A stretch of DNA of 64,000 nt from Loxodes magnus (taxonomy: Eukaryota; Ciliophora; Karyorelictea; Loxodida; Loxodidae). Location: NCBI GenBank assembly GCA_946699065.1, contig CAMPDV010000298.1:310001-374000 (forward strand), read 5' to 3'. Below are positions 1 to 13,498 of this stretch, in pieces. Position numbers and translations under genes: made by a program. The notes below the pieces were generated by a model. That model did not search any database, had not been told where the DNA came from, and saw nothing but the letters and a program-made list of their open reading frames with translations. Positions within the stretch are counted from its first letter, which is position 1. Every line of letters begins with the position of its first letter.

Positions 1-3000
1 TGGTAGAAATAAATAGCTTATTTTATAGTATATAATTACTAATCTACCTTATATTCTGATAATTGATTTCCTTATATATAAAATACAGAAATTAAATAAA
101 TTAAATAAAAAATTATCTAGTTAAGCTTTATTCTTTAATGCCTTGCTTATTTTATGGTGAGACTTATTTAATAATAGTAAAATAAATAAATAATCTTAAT
201 AAGTAAAGACAGATATATCTATTTAATATTATCTAATATCTCTTAAATTTAGGAGTACTAATATTATCTAATTTTAAAATATCTGAAGCAGACAGAGGAT
301 TTAATATAAATTAGTTTAAATAACAATAAATTAATAACTTTTAATTTACCTTTTAGTTGCTTAGCTATCTATTGAATGAAGGGTAAGACATACAATTTAG
401 TTAAAAAATAGCTAAAAATATAGTAAATAAAAGCTTAAGCTTTAGTTAGTTATTAAATAGATAGGCTAATATTATATCAGCTTGCTTAATTAAATAAATG
501 ATATATGATGTGTAAGAAACTAATTATCATAATTAATTAAGCAATTATAAAAGCTTTATTTATTATAAATCAATTAAGGTTTTAAACTGCTAGACATAAG
601 TAAACTTTTATAAAGAAATATAAGGGATTACTTTAAGGTAAATTAATTAAATTTGAAAATATAAACTTAAAATATTTTAGATTTAATGCTTTTAGATTAT
701 ATTAATAGGCTATCTTTTATCTATCTAGGATATAAGTTTGGTTATTTGAAAACTTATAATAAATAGAATAATTAACAAGTTCATTATAAGTTAAATTGTT
801 TTTTCAATCTATTAATATATTTAAAAGAAGTATGCTAATAGATTTATTAACTAACATATTAAAAAAGAAAGACTAAAACAATCATAGACAAATTAAACAG
901 ATAGTTCTCCTATAAGCCTTAGAATCTTATTATTGATTTATATTAATAAATAGATATTTAGATAGGTTTAAATGGAACAACTAATAAATTTTAAATTATA
1001 ACTATCTTATAATTTTATATTAATTTAGTATATTTGCAACTGTAATAAATTAAGATAAATTTAATTTTTAGATAAAATATACCTATCTTTTAAATTTTAC
1101 TAGCTTTGTCTTTCATAAATTATGTGAAAGTACTTATAAATTTAAAATAATTAGTAACAATAAAGAAAGGCAATATAATTAAAACTTATTTTATACTAAG
1201 TATACTAAATTTATATTATCTCTAATTCAAACAGTAATATTCTTTTTATTGCATAGAGCAATTTATAATTAAATAGCCAGTGTACCAAAGGAAATTGAAA
1301 TTATTATACAACCTTATCATTATTAAACTTCGTTTATTAATATCAACTTAAAGTTATTTCCTAGTTAGTCTCTAGAGAGTAAGCTTATTTATTTACCTAT
1401 TAAAATACTTTTTTGTGTTCGATAAAAAGCTATTTGATATAAAAAGAAAGAACTTAGACTTATATTTCTTAAAAATGATTAATAGTTAAACAGTATCAAT
1501 TTCTCATTTTTATTAGTTGTAGACTAAACAATTATTTTATCTAAAACAGGTTTATTACTTTATGCAAATATAAATCTTCCCTTTTAGTTTTAAAATTAAT
1601 TGATAGAAGAAGCTTTATTAATAGTTTTGTTTGTAGATAAAATGTTTTTCTTTATAGCCCATTTAAAGAGTGTATTTGAATAAAAGCTAGCTAGTAAAGA
1701 AATAAAAGCAGCTTATTAGTTTAATAGAAGCATAGAAACTTAATTTAAATAAATAAAAAGGTAGATAAATAGCGTAAGAAGCTATTACTTATAATTCACA
1801 GAACATCTAATTATATAACTATAAATAAAATAGAATTATATTGCTAAGCTATTATATTATTAAATTCCTTATTTTCTGAGTCTCTTACTATTAACTAAGT
1901 AATTTCTGCTGCATTGCTAAAGCTTTAAACTAATTAGTGAATTTAGTGTAAAAATATTAATAATAGATAAAAGCAATGTAATTTATAATTATAAGATAAA
2001 ATAATTATTTTAATTTCATTTAAGTATACACATATCAAGATGCTTATAAGACTCTATTAAATATACTCTTAGTATCTCATTATTAAGTTTCTTATATTTA
2101 GTCAATAATTAAAAGAAAATCAATTATTTATTTAGCTTTTTACTTGAGTCAAATAGGAAGTTTGGATGGATTTAATATTTGAGAGCTTTTAAATTTATAC
2201 CTTCATTTAAGAAGATATTTATAATAATTTAAATTCAGGCTTAATAGTCTAATAATTATTAAGTTTCCTTGACTCCTTGCTATTTTGTATAAATTAAATC
2301 CTAATTCCTTCTTATAAGGGTAAAAATGCTTAAATACTTATAATTTTATTTTATCTTATATCCCTATTTCTAGGCTAGATAAATAAGCTTATATCTTTTA
2401 ATTTCTATCTAAAAACTAATTAGATACTAGTAGTTAGATTTAGACTTTCATCTATTTCTCTTAATGGTAAATAAATAGGAACTAAGTATTTTAAAAGTTG
2501 TAAGTTATTTATTATGTAAGGGAATAACTTATATCATTTCTTAAACCTTATATTCACTTTTTTTACTTTTAAGTCTCATTGTTGTTGCATAAGTTTAACA
2601 TTTTTTGGTAATAAACTTAATTTGAGAATTTATTAAGCACTTTAAAGATAAGCATTGCTTTTCCTAAAAGTTCTGAGTAAATAAAATAATTTTGCTTAAT
2701 GAAATTAAGAATTAAAGCAATATTCATTTCATAAAAGAATTTATTATTAGATTCAGTTTTGAGAAAGATTTGCTAGCTAAAGTGATAATAAAATATCTAG
2801 TCTATTTAGAGATAATTCGTTATAAATTAAGAAATAGAAAAAGTTTTAGCGTAATTAATAAGCTATTTTATTATTATAGAACTAAAAGCTATAATCATTG
2901 TATAGGTATCTTAATTATTTCAACTTTGCTAAGTTAAAAAATAAAGAATTTAGATAAAGTTATTTAAAAATAAATAAATAGATTGATAATTTATCCTCTC

Positions 3001-3633
3001 TATACACCAACACTAATTTAACTATTCTATTTTTCTTAGTATGAAGTAAGAGTAAATAATCCAATCTACCTGAAAACCTTTTTTCATTATCCTCGACAAT
3101 TATGAATTGAATTCTCTAAGCTGATCTCTAGCTGAAAACGTAGAATAGGTTTAGGTAATAAAAATGAATGATAAATAGACTAGTTAGATAGGTATTACTT
3201 AGAATAATTGAGAAAAATGATTGTAACTGTTGATTATTAATATAAAGCCTATTAATTTCTGTTTATTAATAAACTTAATATAAATGATAAAAGATTATTA
3301 GTATCATATTTAACTTTAGCCTAAAGCTTCCTAATATTTTATTTATTCTATTAAGCTATACACTTTTAAACAGTTCTTTGCTGTCTTATTAGGAATTTAC
3401 GCTATTATTATTTTTAATCTTTGGATCTCAATTAAAGAATTATAAAATAGAGTAAAGCTTATGCAAATAGTGTGGTAGTGTATTTTAGATAGTAGTATGG
3501 TTATTTATAAAGACTTATACATTAATATGGTTAATAACTAAAGTCTATAAGCAAATTTTAAATAAATGATTGCTTATTTAAATAAAGCTTGTCTATTTAA
3601 GCCTTTAATTTAACTATTTATTATTCATTCATA
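1..3633. other. gene-poor AT-rich region
   Basis: I see no recognisable gene in this stretch. It is very AT-rich, with many TAA/TAG triplets in all frames. No run of conserved residues, Cys or Trp pattern, or membrane segment appears in any frame under the ciliate code. Because TAA and TAG are sense codons here, open frames alone mean little, so an unrecognised diverged gene cannot be excluded. It ends at the start of the large surface-protein gene at 3634. Confidence 0.5.
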
Positions 3634-6600
3634 ATGGATACCAAGCTAGTACCCTATTTCCTCTTTATCTTAATACTCTCTTTTAAGAATGCGCAAAGCT
3701 AAATGTTTGGCTTTACAGAACTTACTGATTATTATTCGATTCAATCAGATAAAATCAGCTAATAGTTAGGTTATTTTGGAATTGACACTCTAGAATATGA
3801 CTAATAATTTTCATTAACATTCTGGATGTATTATGAGTGCTTAGTATATGATAACCTAAACTTAATACTCATTGAATAATAATGAGACAATCTTATAAAA
3901 ATATCTATAAACATAACACTAAATTAAAATAACCAACTAATTCTTAAATTTAGTGCATTTTATACCATCAAAGAGGAAGAGGAATTTAAGTTAGAAAATT
4001 CTTGTAACTAATGAATTTTTGTAGGCATATAGCATTAAGAAACCTGAGAGATAACAGGCTAGTTGAGAATTTGTAGCAGCAAATTTAATTTTTAAGGGTT
4101 TGTGTAGAATTGTAATGATTCTTTGGCTTTTAGTAAATATTTCTTTAGGGGATTTGATAATTCTGCCTAACTTTCAATTTTAGATTTAAATGGCTCAGGT
4201 AGCAGTATTATTCATTTAAAACTCTTATAAGTTTTATTCTGGAAATGCTACTCATTTTATGAATGAAATTATTTCATTGAAGCTCTTTAAGAAATTCCAT
4301 GCTTTTAAAAATGTGGAAGTTATTGCATTGGACCTGAAGTTACGGATTGTTAAAACTATCAGTTTTATAGTTTAACTGATTAAGTCACTCCTTTTTTATC
4401 TACTAAAGGAAAATAAAAGCAACAAATTAAAATTTAAGATAAAAACAACAAAAATCTTATGGCTTATTCCATAAAATCCTTTAGTTTCTCTAGTTGGATT
4501 AAAAGTGATTGTGTGAATCTAGACATTCAATTTATATGATAAATAGACTCTTAATTTCTATGCTATCAAGCAACTTAAATAAAATCAAATTAGCATACTT
4601 TTAAACTTTTATGAAGTCTATCTTAAGATACTACAAATGCATTTCAAATAGCTGAATAAAAATAACTAATTGATTGCACGAACTGAATCTTTATTGGCTT
4701 AAATCAATAATTAGGTTTATTTAATATCTTTATGGTTATTTTTCCTAATGACTAAATAGAAATTTTCCAATAATTTCAATTTACTATAACTTGAACATAA
4801 AACTCTTATTAAATTTTGGGAGGAGAAAGTTCAAATCAATTTGAAGGTTTAATTTTATAGTCTAGATTCTATCTATTTGATTCTTTTCTAAACCAAACAC
4901 AATTTTCTTAAATTGCTAACTAATAATCACCTTGCTTACAGAATAATGCTAAAGCCTCTTGTAATTCACCAGAAGTTCAGCATAGTTAAACTGATCTTAA
5001 ACTATTAGAATTATCTGACTAATTTTTATCAGCTTAATCTCCATCCTATTTCTAAGTAAAATCATTTGACACTTATGGATATAATCCTTAACTATATTCT
5101 TAAAATATTTGATCAATAAGCTTTTGACTATTTAATAAAGGATTAACAATCTAAGAAGTAAATTTGGTTTAAATAGAAAACTTATACAAACTAACAATAT
5201 AATACAATAAAATCCAAAATACTCAAACTATTAAATTTTATTAAGATAGTTAACTTATTTCTAATCAAACTATTTAGATACCTATCTAGAAATGATTCTT
5301 CTTCCAACTTACATTAAATGCTAATCTATCAATTGTTACTACTTGCTTTACTGATTAGATGTAACCTCAAGAGCTAGATTGTCAAAATTTTGATTCTAAT
5401 TTTAACTTTAGATCGTTTAATTATACTAATAGAATATCTTTAAATTAAAGTCCTTTTTTTAATGGAGAGATGATATAGCCAAGGTTCTATACTTACAATT
5501 AGTAAATAACTTAAGATGATTGAATCCAAATTATTAGAAAAGATAACCCATGTGCTCTTTTAAGCTCTATTGAATGTATTTCTCCTCTATTATAAGATAA
5601 TAACTAGTAACATTTTATAAGCTTTACTCAAGATTAAATATAAACTTCTATAGATGACTAATAGGAATCTGCTTAATATACTTTTTCTAGTTTAGGCTAC
5701 GATCCTTAATAATACTCGTATGACTAATTTAGTATATCACTATGATTTTAAAATACTGAATAACTTCCAAGATTAAGAGATAGAAGAAACAGAAACTTAT
5801 AACCCTATAAATAAAGAATTATCTGCTAAATAACTTCATTGTATAAGGAATCCATTACTATAGCTATTCAAACATAAAGCTCTACATTATCAGAAGCTTA
5901 TGTAGTTTTAAATGTTCTTGAAGCACAATAAAAGCATTAATGATAAATTGAAAATATGAAGTGACATTTAGTTTTAATACTCTTAAATCGCAATGGATAA
6001 TTTTTTATTTGCATAGAATAATATCAAAGTTCATTATTCAAAACTATTCATGCTTTATCTTCTACTTATGCTTAATTTAATAAGTAAAGTAAAATAATTT
6101 TAGGAGCTAATGAAAAAGAAGATAATTTTATAGGAAATATATATGATTTTAGATTTTATGTTTTTAATTACGATTGATAATGAAATTAATTTGATTTAAT
6201 ATTCAATAAAAATTATTGCGTCTTAAATTGTCAATGAAGCACATGCAGTGGTCCAAGTATAAATAGCTGCACTGAATGCAATTAAACTTGTAAAGACTGT
6301 TAAGCTAATGATATTAATAATTGTACTAGTTGTTATGAGGGTTATTTACATGAAGAAACCTTAAAAAAATGTTAGTTTTGTTCAGATCTAATATAAAGTT
6401 GCAAAAATTGTAGTTATTAGTAAGAAATTCCAACTTGCAATTAATGTGAAGAAGGAAGCTTTTTAAATGAAGAATAGAATGAATGCTTACCTTGTCAAAG
6501 CTTTATTGAGAATTGTAATAACTGCACGTAAAATAATAGTACAATAACTTGTAACTTCTGTGAAATAAACTACTGACTATCTAATAACTAATGCTCTAAA

Positions 6601-8778
6601 TGTAGTTTATTAAATTGTTCATTATGCGATTAAACTGGAACTTAGTGCTTGTAATGTGAAGTTGGATTTTTCATTAACCAAAATAAAAGTTGTGATTCTT
6701 GCTAATTAATAAATTAGAAATGTTCTAAATGCTAAGATTTAATTATATGCTAGCAGTGCACTTTTCCATATAAACTAGATAAAAATTAATGCTTATTAGA
6801 ATGTTCGAGTAACTAGTATTATTCTAACTAAGAATATATATGTAAAGACTGTAACTAGAGTATTTCTTTTTGTGATGAATGTAATGAAAAAGGAGATTAA
6901 TGCCTAAAGTGTTAAGAAAACTTTATAAATAAAGGCTATTAATGTGTCTAATGCAGTGAAGAAATTAAAAACTGTAGCACTTGCAATAATAATAAATGCA
7001 TTTAATGCAATCAACAATTTTTTTTGCTGGAAGGAAAGTGTGTGGAAAGTTGTCCAGCTGATAGCTATATTTGGTAAAATACGGAATGTAAAAAGTGCGA
7101 TCAGCTTTTTGATAATTGTGAGAAATGTTATATAGAAGAATGCACATAATGTAAAGAAAAATTTTTTTGAATTGATTAATGTCCAAGTTGTGGAGAATAA
7201 GAGCATTGCTTGAAATGCGAATAAAATCAGGCTTTAAATAAAGCTTGCGTGAATTTATGTGGCAAAGAGAGTCAAACTTGTGAAGAATGTGAAAAAGGAT
7301 TTACATTATAAAATGGAAAATGCAAGGTGTAATAAAATGAGTTATATAATTAAGAAAATTATAAAAAAGTTCCTGAAAACATAAATGACTTAAATTTAAC
7401 ATAGTAGCAAACAAGCCTTATAAAATCTATATAAAGAGCTATTATAGTAGTAGCTTCTATAACAACTACTGTAGGATATTCTACTTTAGTTGTAAGAAAA
7501 GGTTCTTCTGGTTGTTGTTAATAGTTTTGGATTACTTGCTGCTTAGATGAGATGATAAAGATAACAGGATTTATTTCGGTAATGATGCCTAGCGTTTTAT
7601 AAGGTCTTTATTTAGTAACTCTAGATGTGAAATAGATAGTAATAGACTTCTTTGATTAGGACTTAGATTCTTAAAAGGACTCTTAAGCAAAAATATGATA
7701 TAATTTATAAATCTAAGGCATCAATACTTCTACTTTTATTTCAAATGGGGCCTCTGAACTGTTGGATGTTTCATTATGCTGTGTTATATTTTTAATAGTT
7801 TGATAAGAAAAAGATTTGGAAAATAATCTAGGAAATTATATGAAAAAAATGTATAGAAATTATAGATATTCAGCCTTTATAAGAACAGGTATGAATGTAT
7901 CTTTAGGGTTAATGACTTCTATTTTATTATAGATTAGATTTTCAAGTCTAGAAGATTTCTACGTTGCTATGAATACTTTTATCTCTTATTTCTTTTTAGT
8001 AAGTCTTGATATATAGATTCTGATGATAGATTTTTGCTATATAATTTTCATTTAAATAAAGAAATATAAATAAGCTAATCGTGCAATATTTAAAGCTTAA
8101 GAAGTAACTATGGAGCTAATAGTAGCAAAGAGGTAAATAGAATAAAGATTCAACAGCTTATTTAGTGAGCTTAAAGAAACTAATAGGCCTAGAGTTTTAT
8201 ATTTCTATGCTATTTTTCTTATAAGAAGAATAGCTGTTGTTTTGATCATGATTATAGGCTAAGAATAGCCTGAAGTTCAAATATCATGTGCTTCATTTTT
8301 ATAGCTTATGTGGATTTTCTATTTGTTAAAATCTAAACCTTTGAAAGATTCATTTATATTTATAGTCACTCTTTTCAACGAAGTTTGGATCCTAATTTTA
8401 CTTCTCCAGTTTTCATTTTATATCCATCCATTCAGTGGTAAATTAGAAGAATTTGCCTTTGTCATTGTAGTAATAACTATGCTTATATTACTGCTTAACT
8501 ATCTAATTGCTTTGGCTTTAATTATTTATAGCCTTTACAAGTGGAGAAAAGAAAAATAAAAATTAGCAAGAATTTAGACTTTATAAGTATAGAAAGACCA
8601 AAGCACTACACAAATAGATATCCATAATACTCCTACTTCAAGGCCTCAAAACACAAGAAAGATACATAAGCATAAGAATAAATAAACTTAAAGAGAATAA
8701 AACAATCAAACTTAAATATAAGAAATAAATAGTGACAAGTTAATTTTTAGGAAGGGAAAGAAGAATAGAGAGAAATGA
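3634..8778 (+). CDS. large LamG / furin-like Cys-rich multi-pass membrane protein
   Basis: One uninterrupted frame of 1,715 codons, if TAA/TAG are Gln and internal TGA is Trp, gives a 1,714-residue protein ending at TGA 8776-8778. The N-terminus after ATG 3634 is hydrophobic and looks like a signal peptide (VPYFLFILILSF). At least four LamG/concanavalin-like segments follow (about residues 53-183, 275-410, 490-620, 700-850), with motifs such as FSLTFWMYYEC and MKWHLVLILL. Residues about 868-1232 hold dozens of CxxC furin-like repeats (e.g. CNQTCKDC). Residues about 1270-1645 contain roughly eight or nine hydrophobic helices, then a charged Gln-rich tail. The architecture matches the large ciliate cell-surface Cys-rich proteins. 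Family function is poorly known, so an adhesion or sensory role at the plasma membrane is inference. A full-length inverted paralog lies at 23145-28265. Confidence 0.88.
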
Positions 8779-8997
8779 AAAATAGCAACTTAAAACTTTA
8801 ATTATTAGTAATTTAAACTAATTATTTATCTTAGCTAATATAAAAACTAACGTATTGCTAATTAATTAGTTAAAAGTGCTTAAATACTCTTTTTAATACA
8901 TTTATTTGGATATAAAATAAAGTAAAATAAACTACTGCATAGGATATTTAAAAATAAAATAAGCTAGTAGCAAATTCATTATAAGTATAACAAAGAA

Positions 8998-11048
8998 ATG
9001 CTAATTATTTACTTTTTCTATTTATATTTAAATGCTAAATCATCTAATTTTTTAATTTATAATTGTGATTTAATTTAAGCAAAGCTAATAAACTCTAAGC
9101 ACTATTTATTTACAAGAATAAATTATAAAAAAAGTTAATTAAATTAAGAAATCTATTATGGATATTAATCTTATTCAAAACTAAATCCATTATACCTTTT
9201 CTAAAGGAAACAAATCAACAACTTTCATTATGAACTATTGAAAGCAGATAAAACAGTTATTCCAGAAGAATCACACATAAACTTAAGTCATTAAATTAAA
9301 TTAAAAAAGTAAATCTTGCTATAAACCGCAGTTAAGATACAACAAGAGAATAACTAATTAAAAATTAAAGCAAATCTGAAACATAAGAGATAAACAGGCA
9401 AATCAAATAAATGGATGAGTATTTAATCTATTTATCATATATACACAATCAATAGTCTAATAAAAATAAATAAATGAAGATCCAGAATTGAAAAGAGTAA
9501 AACCAGTTTATATTCATAATCAACAGCATAAGGTACAGCTTTGATAATTGGAGTCGCATGTTCTTCTGTTTTGACAGTATTGTTAGGATCTTCTGGAGCA
9601 TCTTTTGCAGGATGATTCACTCTCTTATTAGCTTCATAACTTATTCTGATAAATGCTTTTGTAAATGTTCCTAAACCTTTAAATTTAGCCGCCTATTACT
9701 TCTAACAAAGTGAAAGTTTAATTCCAGCTTCAGGAAACGATAATAAATTTCTGATATTTGACTTAGATGTCGAAGAAATGCGTACTAAGGAATGAAACTT
9801 ACTAATAATAGGATATAATAGTTATACGTTTCTAGCAAATTGTTTATTCCATATCTTAGTAATAGTAATATACCTAGTAATAGATTGAATAGTAGGCAAA
9901 ATAGGAAAGAAAATAGATAAAGTATAAAAATTAAGAAACGAATATCTGCATTATAGATTTTTGATTTCTATCTATTTGTTTTCTCTCTTTAAATGAATTA
10001 TTCAATCATGCTTTAAGTTTTTAACTACTGCTTCAAAACAGTTTATAGCGTAGTAAATTGAGTACTATCATTAATTGGACTGGTAAGTTTTACTATTATA
10101 GGTTCTGTAAGGTCTAATAGTATTTAATTTCTTAAAAATAATATGAAGATTATAAAGCTATAAAATAGTGTCTAAGATAAAGATTAAGCAACTGAAAATT
10201 ATAAAGAAATAGAAAAGCTAAAATAATTATATTTTCCTCTATTTGATGAACTTAAAATAACTCAACTGAGTGCTTTAATGTTCTATCCTATATTCTTATT
10301 AAGAAGATTTCTCCTAGCTATATTTTTGATAGGTCTAATTAAGTACCCCATAGTTTAGACAGTTCTAATAATCTTGATAAACTTAAACTAAATATTATAC
10401 CTAATAAAATACAAACCTTTTACTAAAAGAATAATGAACATAACTCACTTCATATTAGAAATTTGGTTTATCACACTAAATGCCTTTAATTTTTATTTCT
10501 ATACTTTAGATGATTAAGAATAGTAAAGAAGTTTGGAATCAATTCATTCAGACTAATCTAAATTAATAGGATTTTTAGTGGTATCTATGTCAAATGCGGT
10601 TACTTTTCTTGGTATTATTGTTTGTCTTTATTGCTTACTTAAAAATATAATAGAATAAATTAAAGCTAAGAAAAAGTAACAAAACTAATAAAAAGTTGTA
10701 CCCATAGAAAACTTAAATAAAAGCTAATCTTACACTATTTAAGAAAGCTTTGGGAATTAAATTATGAAAGAAGATTCATCAACTTTAAGAGAATCTATTC
10801 TACTTAATGAAAAAAAGTAACTAGAAGTAGAAGATTTATAAATTGTAAGCATTTTAGATATTTAGCAAGATGTAAATCCCTTTTAAGAAAATATTAGCTA
10901 TTTGTATGATGCTTTAAAATTTCAAAAAATTATATAGAATAACTTGTAAGAAATCTAGGAAATATAAACCACCTAAGATGTCAAAAAAAGGGAAGTTCTA
11001 GAAAGAAATAAAGAAGATTGTCTTGTTAAAGACTTAAACTCAATTTGA
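8998..11048 (+). CDS. short paralog: membrane domain without LamG/Cys-rich repeats
   Basis: The frame from ATG 8998 gives a hydrophobic leader (MLIIYFFYLYLNAKSSNF), about 170 residues without Cys repeats, then a multi-pass region. That region includes GTALIIGVACSSVLTVLLGS, a motif with LFDELKITQLSALMFYPIF, and IRYKP-like loops aligning with the end of the gene at 3634-8778. The reading frame changes once. Removing a GT...AG intron at 10017-10048 (32 nt) restores it exactly and yields 672 residues ending in TGA 11046-11048. In-frame TGA codons sit at plausible Trp sites. It begins 219 bp after its larger neighbour on the same strand, so a local duplication of the membrane half followed by loss of the ectodomain is likely. 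Function is unknown. The start is supported by the leader but not proven. Confidence 0.72.
10017..10048 (+). other. putative 32-nt spliceosomal intron
   Basis: The segment begins GTTTTT and ends TTTATAG. It lies where the paralog's frame must change by two bases, and removing it joins CFN to VVNWVLSLIGL without other edits. A nearby alternative, GTAAGT...TATAG at 10083-10101, has better splice consensus but would need a second event to keep the frame. Confidence 0.5.
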
Positions 11049-11089
11049 TTTAATTTTTTTAATTTTATGTTTTTACATTTCTATAGATA

Positions 11090-11940
11090 TGAAATAAAAC
11101 AAAATTTAAGATTAAATGAACAAATAACTACTGATAACAGTATTTAAAATGAGATAGTGCATCTTAAAAGTATTACATATGAAGAGAAATCTAGGAAATA
11201 GGCTAAAAATATTATGAACTAGAAGACTCTAATTTTACCACAGAAAAGTAAGTAATCTATGATTATTTTATTGAAATAATGTTGGACAACTAGGAAGAGA
11301 TCACATGCTTAAGAAATATAATAAGAGAAAAATGTAAAAGCCTGAAAAAGAATTGAAACTCATGACCCAAGAGAGATATTTTAACGCCTTCTGAAATATT
11401 TCATTGTCCAAAAGAGCCAAGCATAGAACTCACAATAGAAGCAGAAAGAACTGAGCAATATCATAGGAAAGATAAAAGAAAATAAACAAAAATTGCAAAG
11501 TTAAAAAAACTAAGTAATAAGGGAATGATACAATGATAATTGAAAGAGAAAAAACTCAAGGTTTAAACTTAAACAAGAAGCGAAGAAATGTTATTACTGA
11601 AATTCTCTTAGATATCTATGGAAAAGATGCTATAAATTTTGCAATTTTAAATAAGACAATTGAAACTACTAGAAGAAGTTTAAAAGCAAGAAGAAGAGAA
11701 AATTACAGATATAACTAAAAAGAGAAAGATTATATTACAATTAATTCTGAAAACTATATGAGGAAAAAGATATCAAAAATTGTCTATGCGAAAGAATACC
11801 TCGAGGATCATAATATATCAAGAAAATAGTGTCCTTTAACTTTTATATTTAGTTTCTAAAACAATCTAGAGGTTGGTGACAAAAAGGTTAAAAACCTCCA
11901 AGAAAGCCAAGAATTTAATTTTGTATTTGTATACATGTAT
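11090..11940 (+). repeat. dispersed coding repeat family B, copy 1 (degenerate)
   Basis: This stretch is related in sequence to 61645-62520 on the opposite strand. Both contain an ORF beginning MIIEREKTQ, with shared IYGKDA and IETTR-type motifs, preceded by a second conserved piece (LTIEAERTEQ here, LTIETERIGQ there). The standard-code ORF 11533-11718 is part of it. The conserved pieces fall in different frames, so this copy carries frameshifts. The shared 3' end around 11832-11900 (CTTTTATATTTAG, then TCTAGAGGTTG) defines a common boundary. I recognise no domain. A highly charged RNA-binding or retroelement ORF1-like product is possible, but that is inference. Confidence 0.55.
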
Positions 11941-13498
11941 TTGTATATAAAAAGAAATAAAGTAAATGAATAAAGTATAAAGGTATTATACTGAGATAAA
12001 GCAATATATTAAATATCATTAAATATAAATTAAGAATAAACTTAATGAATTATTTATATATTATAAAGATTAAATATTATTTTCGGAAATTATTATTAAA
12101 ATACTGAAAATATTTGATAGCATTGAACTAAATAAACATATATAAAATAATAATATAAAAAATAAAAATTGAATCTAATTAGAAATAAACATATATTAAA
12201 TTTAAGCTTGTGACTCACTTGATTTAGCTTTATCTTCACTTTAAGATAATTATTTAAATAGAAAATGTTATTTTTTTATTTACTTTAAGATAAAGATCTA
12301 ATTAATCTAATTTTATAAAATATGTACCAATTATGCGAATTTTCCCTTTGGTTATATTTCTTAAATTTATTGAGACTCTTATGCAGCTAGATTAGATGAT
12401 TATTCTTGTTTTTAACGAATGAGTCAAGAGAGGACTATTTTTTAGATGTAATTTTTTTATATAATAAAACAATTATTCATATTAAAAAATAATAATTTGC
12501 TAAGTCTTTATAAACTGCTTTTAAAATATTTTTCTTTTATAAAAATTAAATTAAATGTATTTTTTAAGGAATATAAATAACTATAAAATACTATTTAAAA
12601 AGAAGATGGAAAACACCCATATAGTGTAAAATTTTATTTTCTAAGATTATTTATATAAATTAATTGGCGTAAGATATATGGTAATTTTGAGTAACGAATA
12701 AATATTTAATTTATTTTTATATTCTAAAATAACTTATTTATCACAAAAATAATTCAAATAACAAAATCTTTGACTTTGTTATTTATAATGTTCAATTTTC
12801 GAGTCTATAAAAAAACAATTTTCATCTTAATGAAGTTATGCAATTTTAAACATGCTACCTGATTATTTTAAGCTCACATAAAAATAAAGTAATTTATATA
12901 TAACTAATAAAGAATAAATTAAATATTTATTTTATAATTAATTTTGAAATATTTTAAAGCTAAATACATTTATAAAATAATTCTTATAAAAAGCACTATA
13001 AAAATAGTAAATAAGCAAATATAAATTAATAATAATTATTTTATTTCTATTATTTTTAAATATTTATAGTTATTAATTTATTTTTATAAATAATTTATTT
13101 TCTCTAATATAATAGTTAAAAATTATAAAAAAGGAAGTTTAAAATTATTATTTTTAGTTATATTTCTAATTTATTATTACTACTAAAAAAAGCAAAAGTA
13201 AATTAATTTTTTTCATGGTGTTTTAGACACTCAATATCTTCCTTTTTCTTGAACTCTTTTTTTTAAAATAAAAGTGGAATGATTATATCTAAATATTATA
13301 AATTAAATAATTGATTAAATAAATTCTCAGTATTAAATAAATATTATAAAATTGATTATCAACAAATATCTTCAAGTAAATGGTAATAATTATTTTAAAA
13401 ATATTATATAAATAATGGCACAAAAGAAAATTCAGACTTCTCAAACAAAACCCAACAATCATCAACAGGATATACCCAATTACCTCTACCTTCTTTAG
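11941..13498. other. AT-rich spacer
   Basis: No gene or repeat recognised. The stretch is extremely AT-rich with short A and T runs. No conserved residue pattern was seen in any frame. Confidence 0.45.

Noticed and set aside
3634..8778. Interpreting the large gene as a pseudogene because of many TGA codons (Tetrahymena-type code)
   Set aside because: The TGAs fall on Trp positions, there are no frameshifts over 1,715 codons, and the inverted paralog shows the same pattern at nearly the same length.
9435..9620. Minus-strand 61-residue ORF (MNHPAKDAPEDPNNTVKTEE)
   Set aside because: The plus strand here encodes a conserved membrane segment of the 8998-11048 paralog, which explains the open antisense frame.
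10083..10101. 19-nt GTAAGT...TATAG segment as an intron
   Set aside because: Consensus is attractive, but removing it breaks the frame unless a second event is assumed. The 32-nt candidate alone restores the whole gene.
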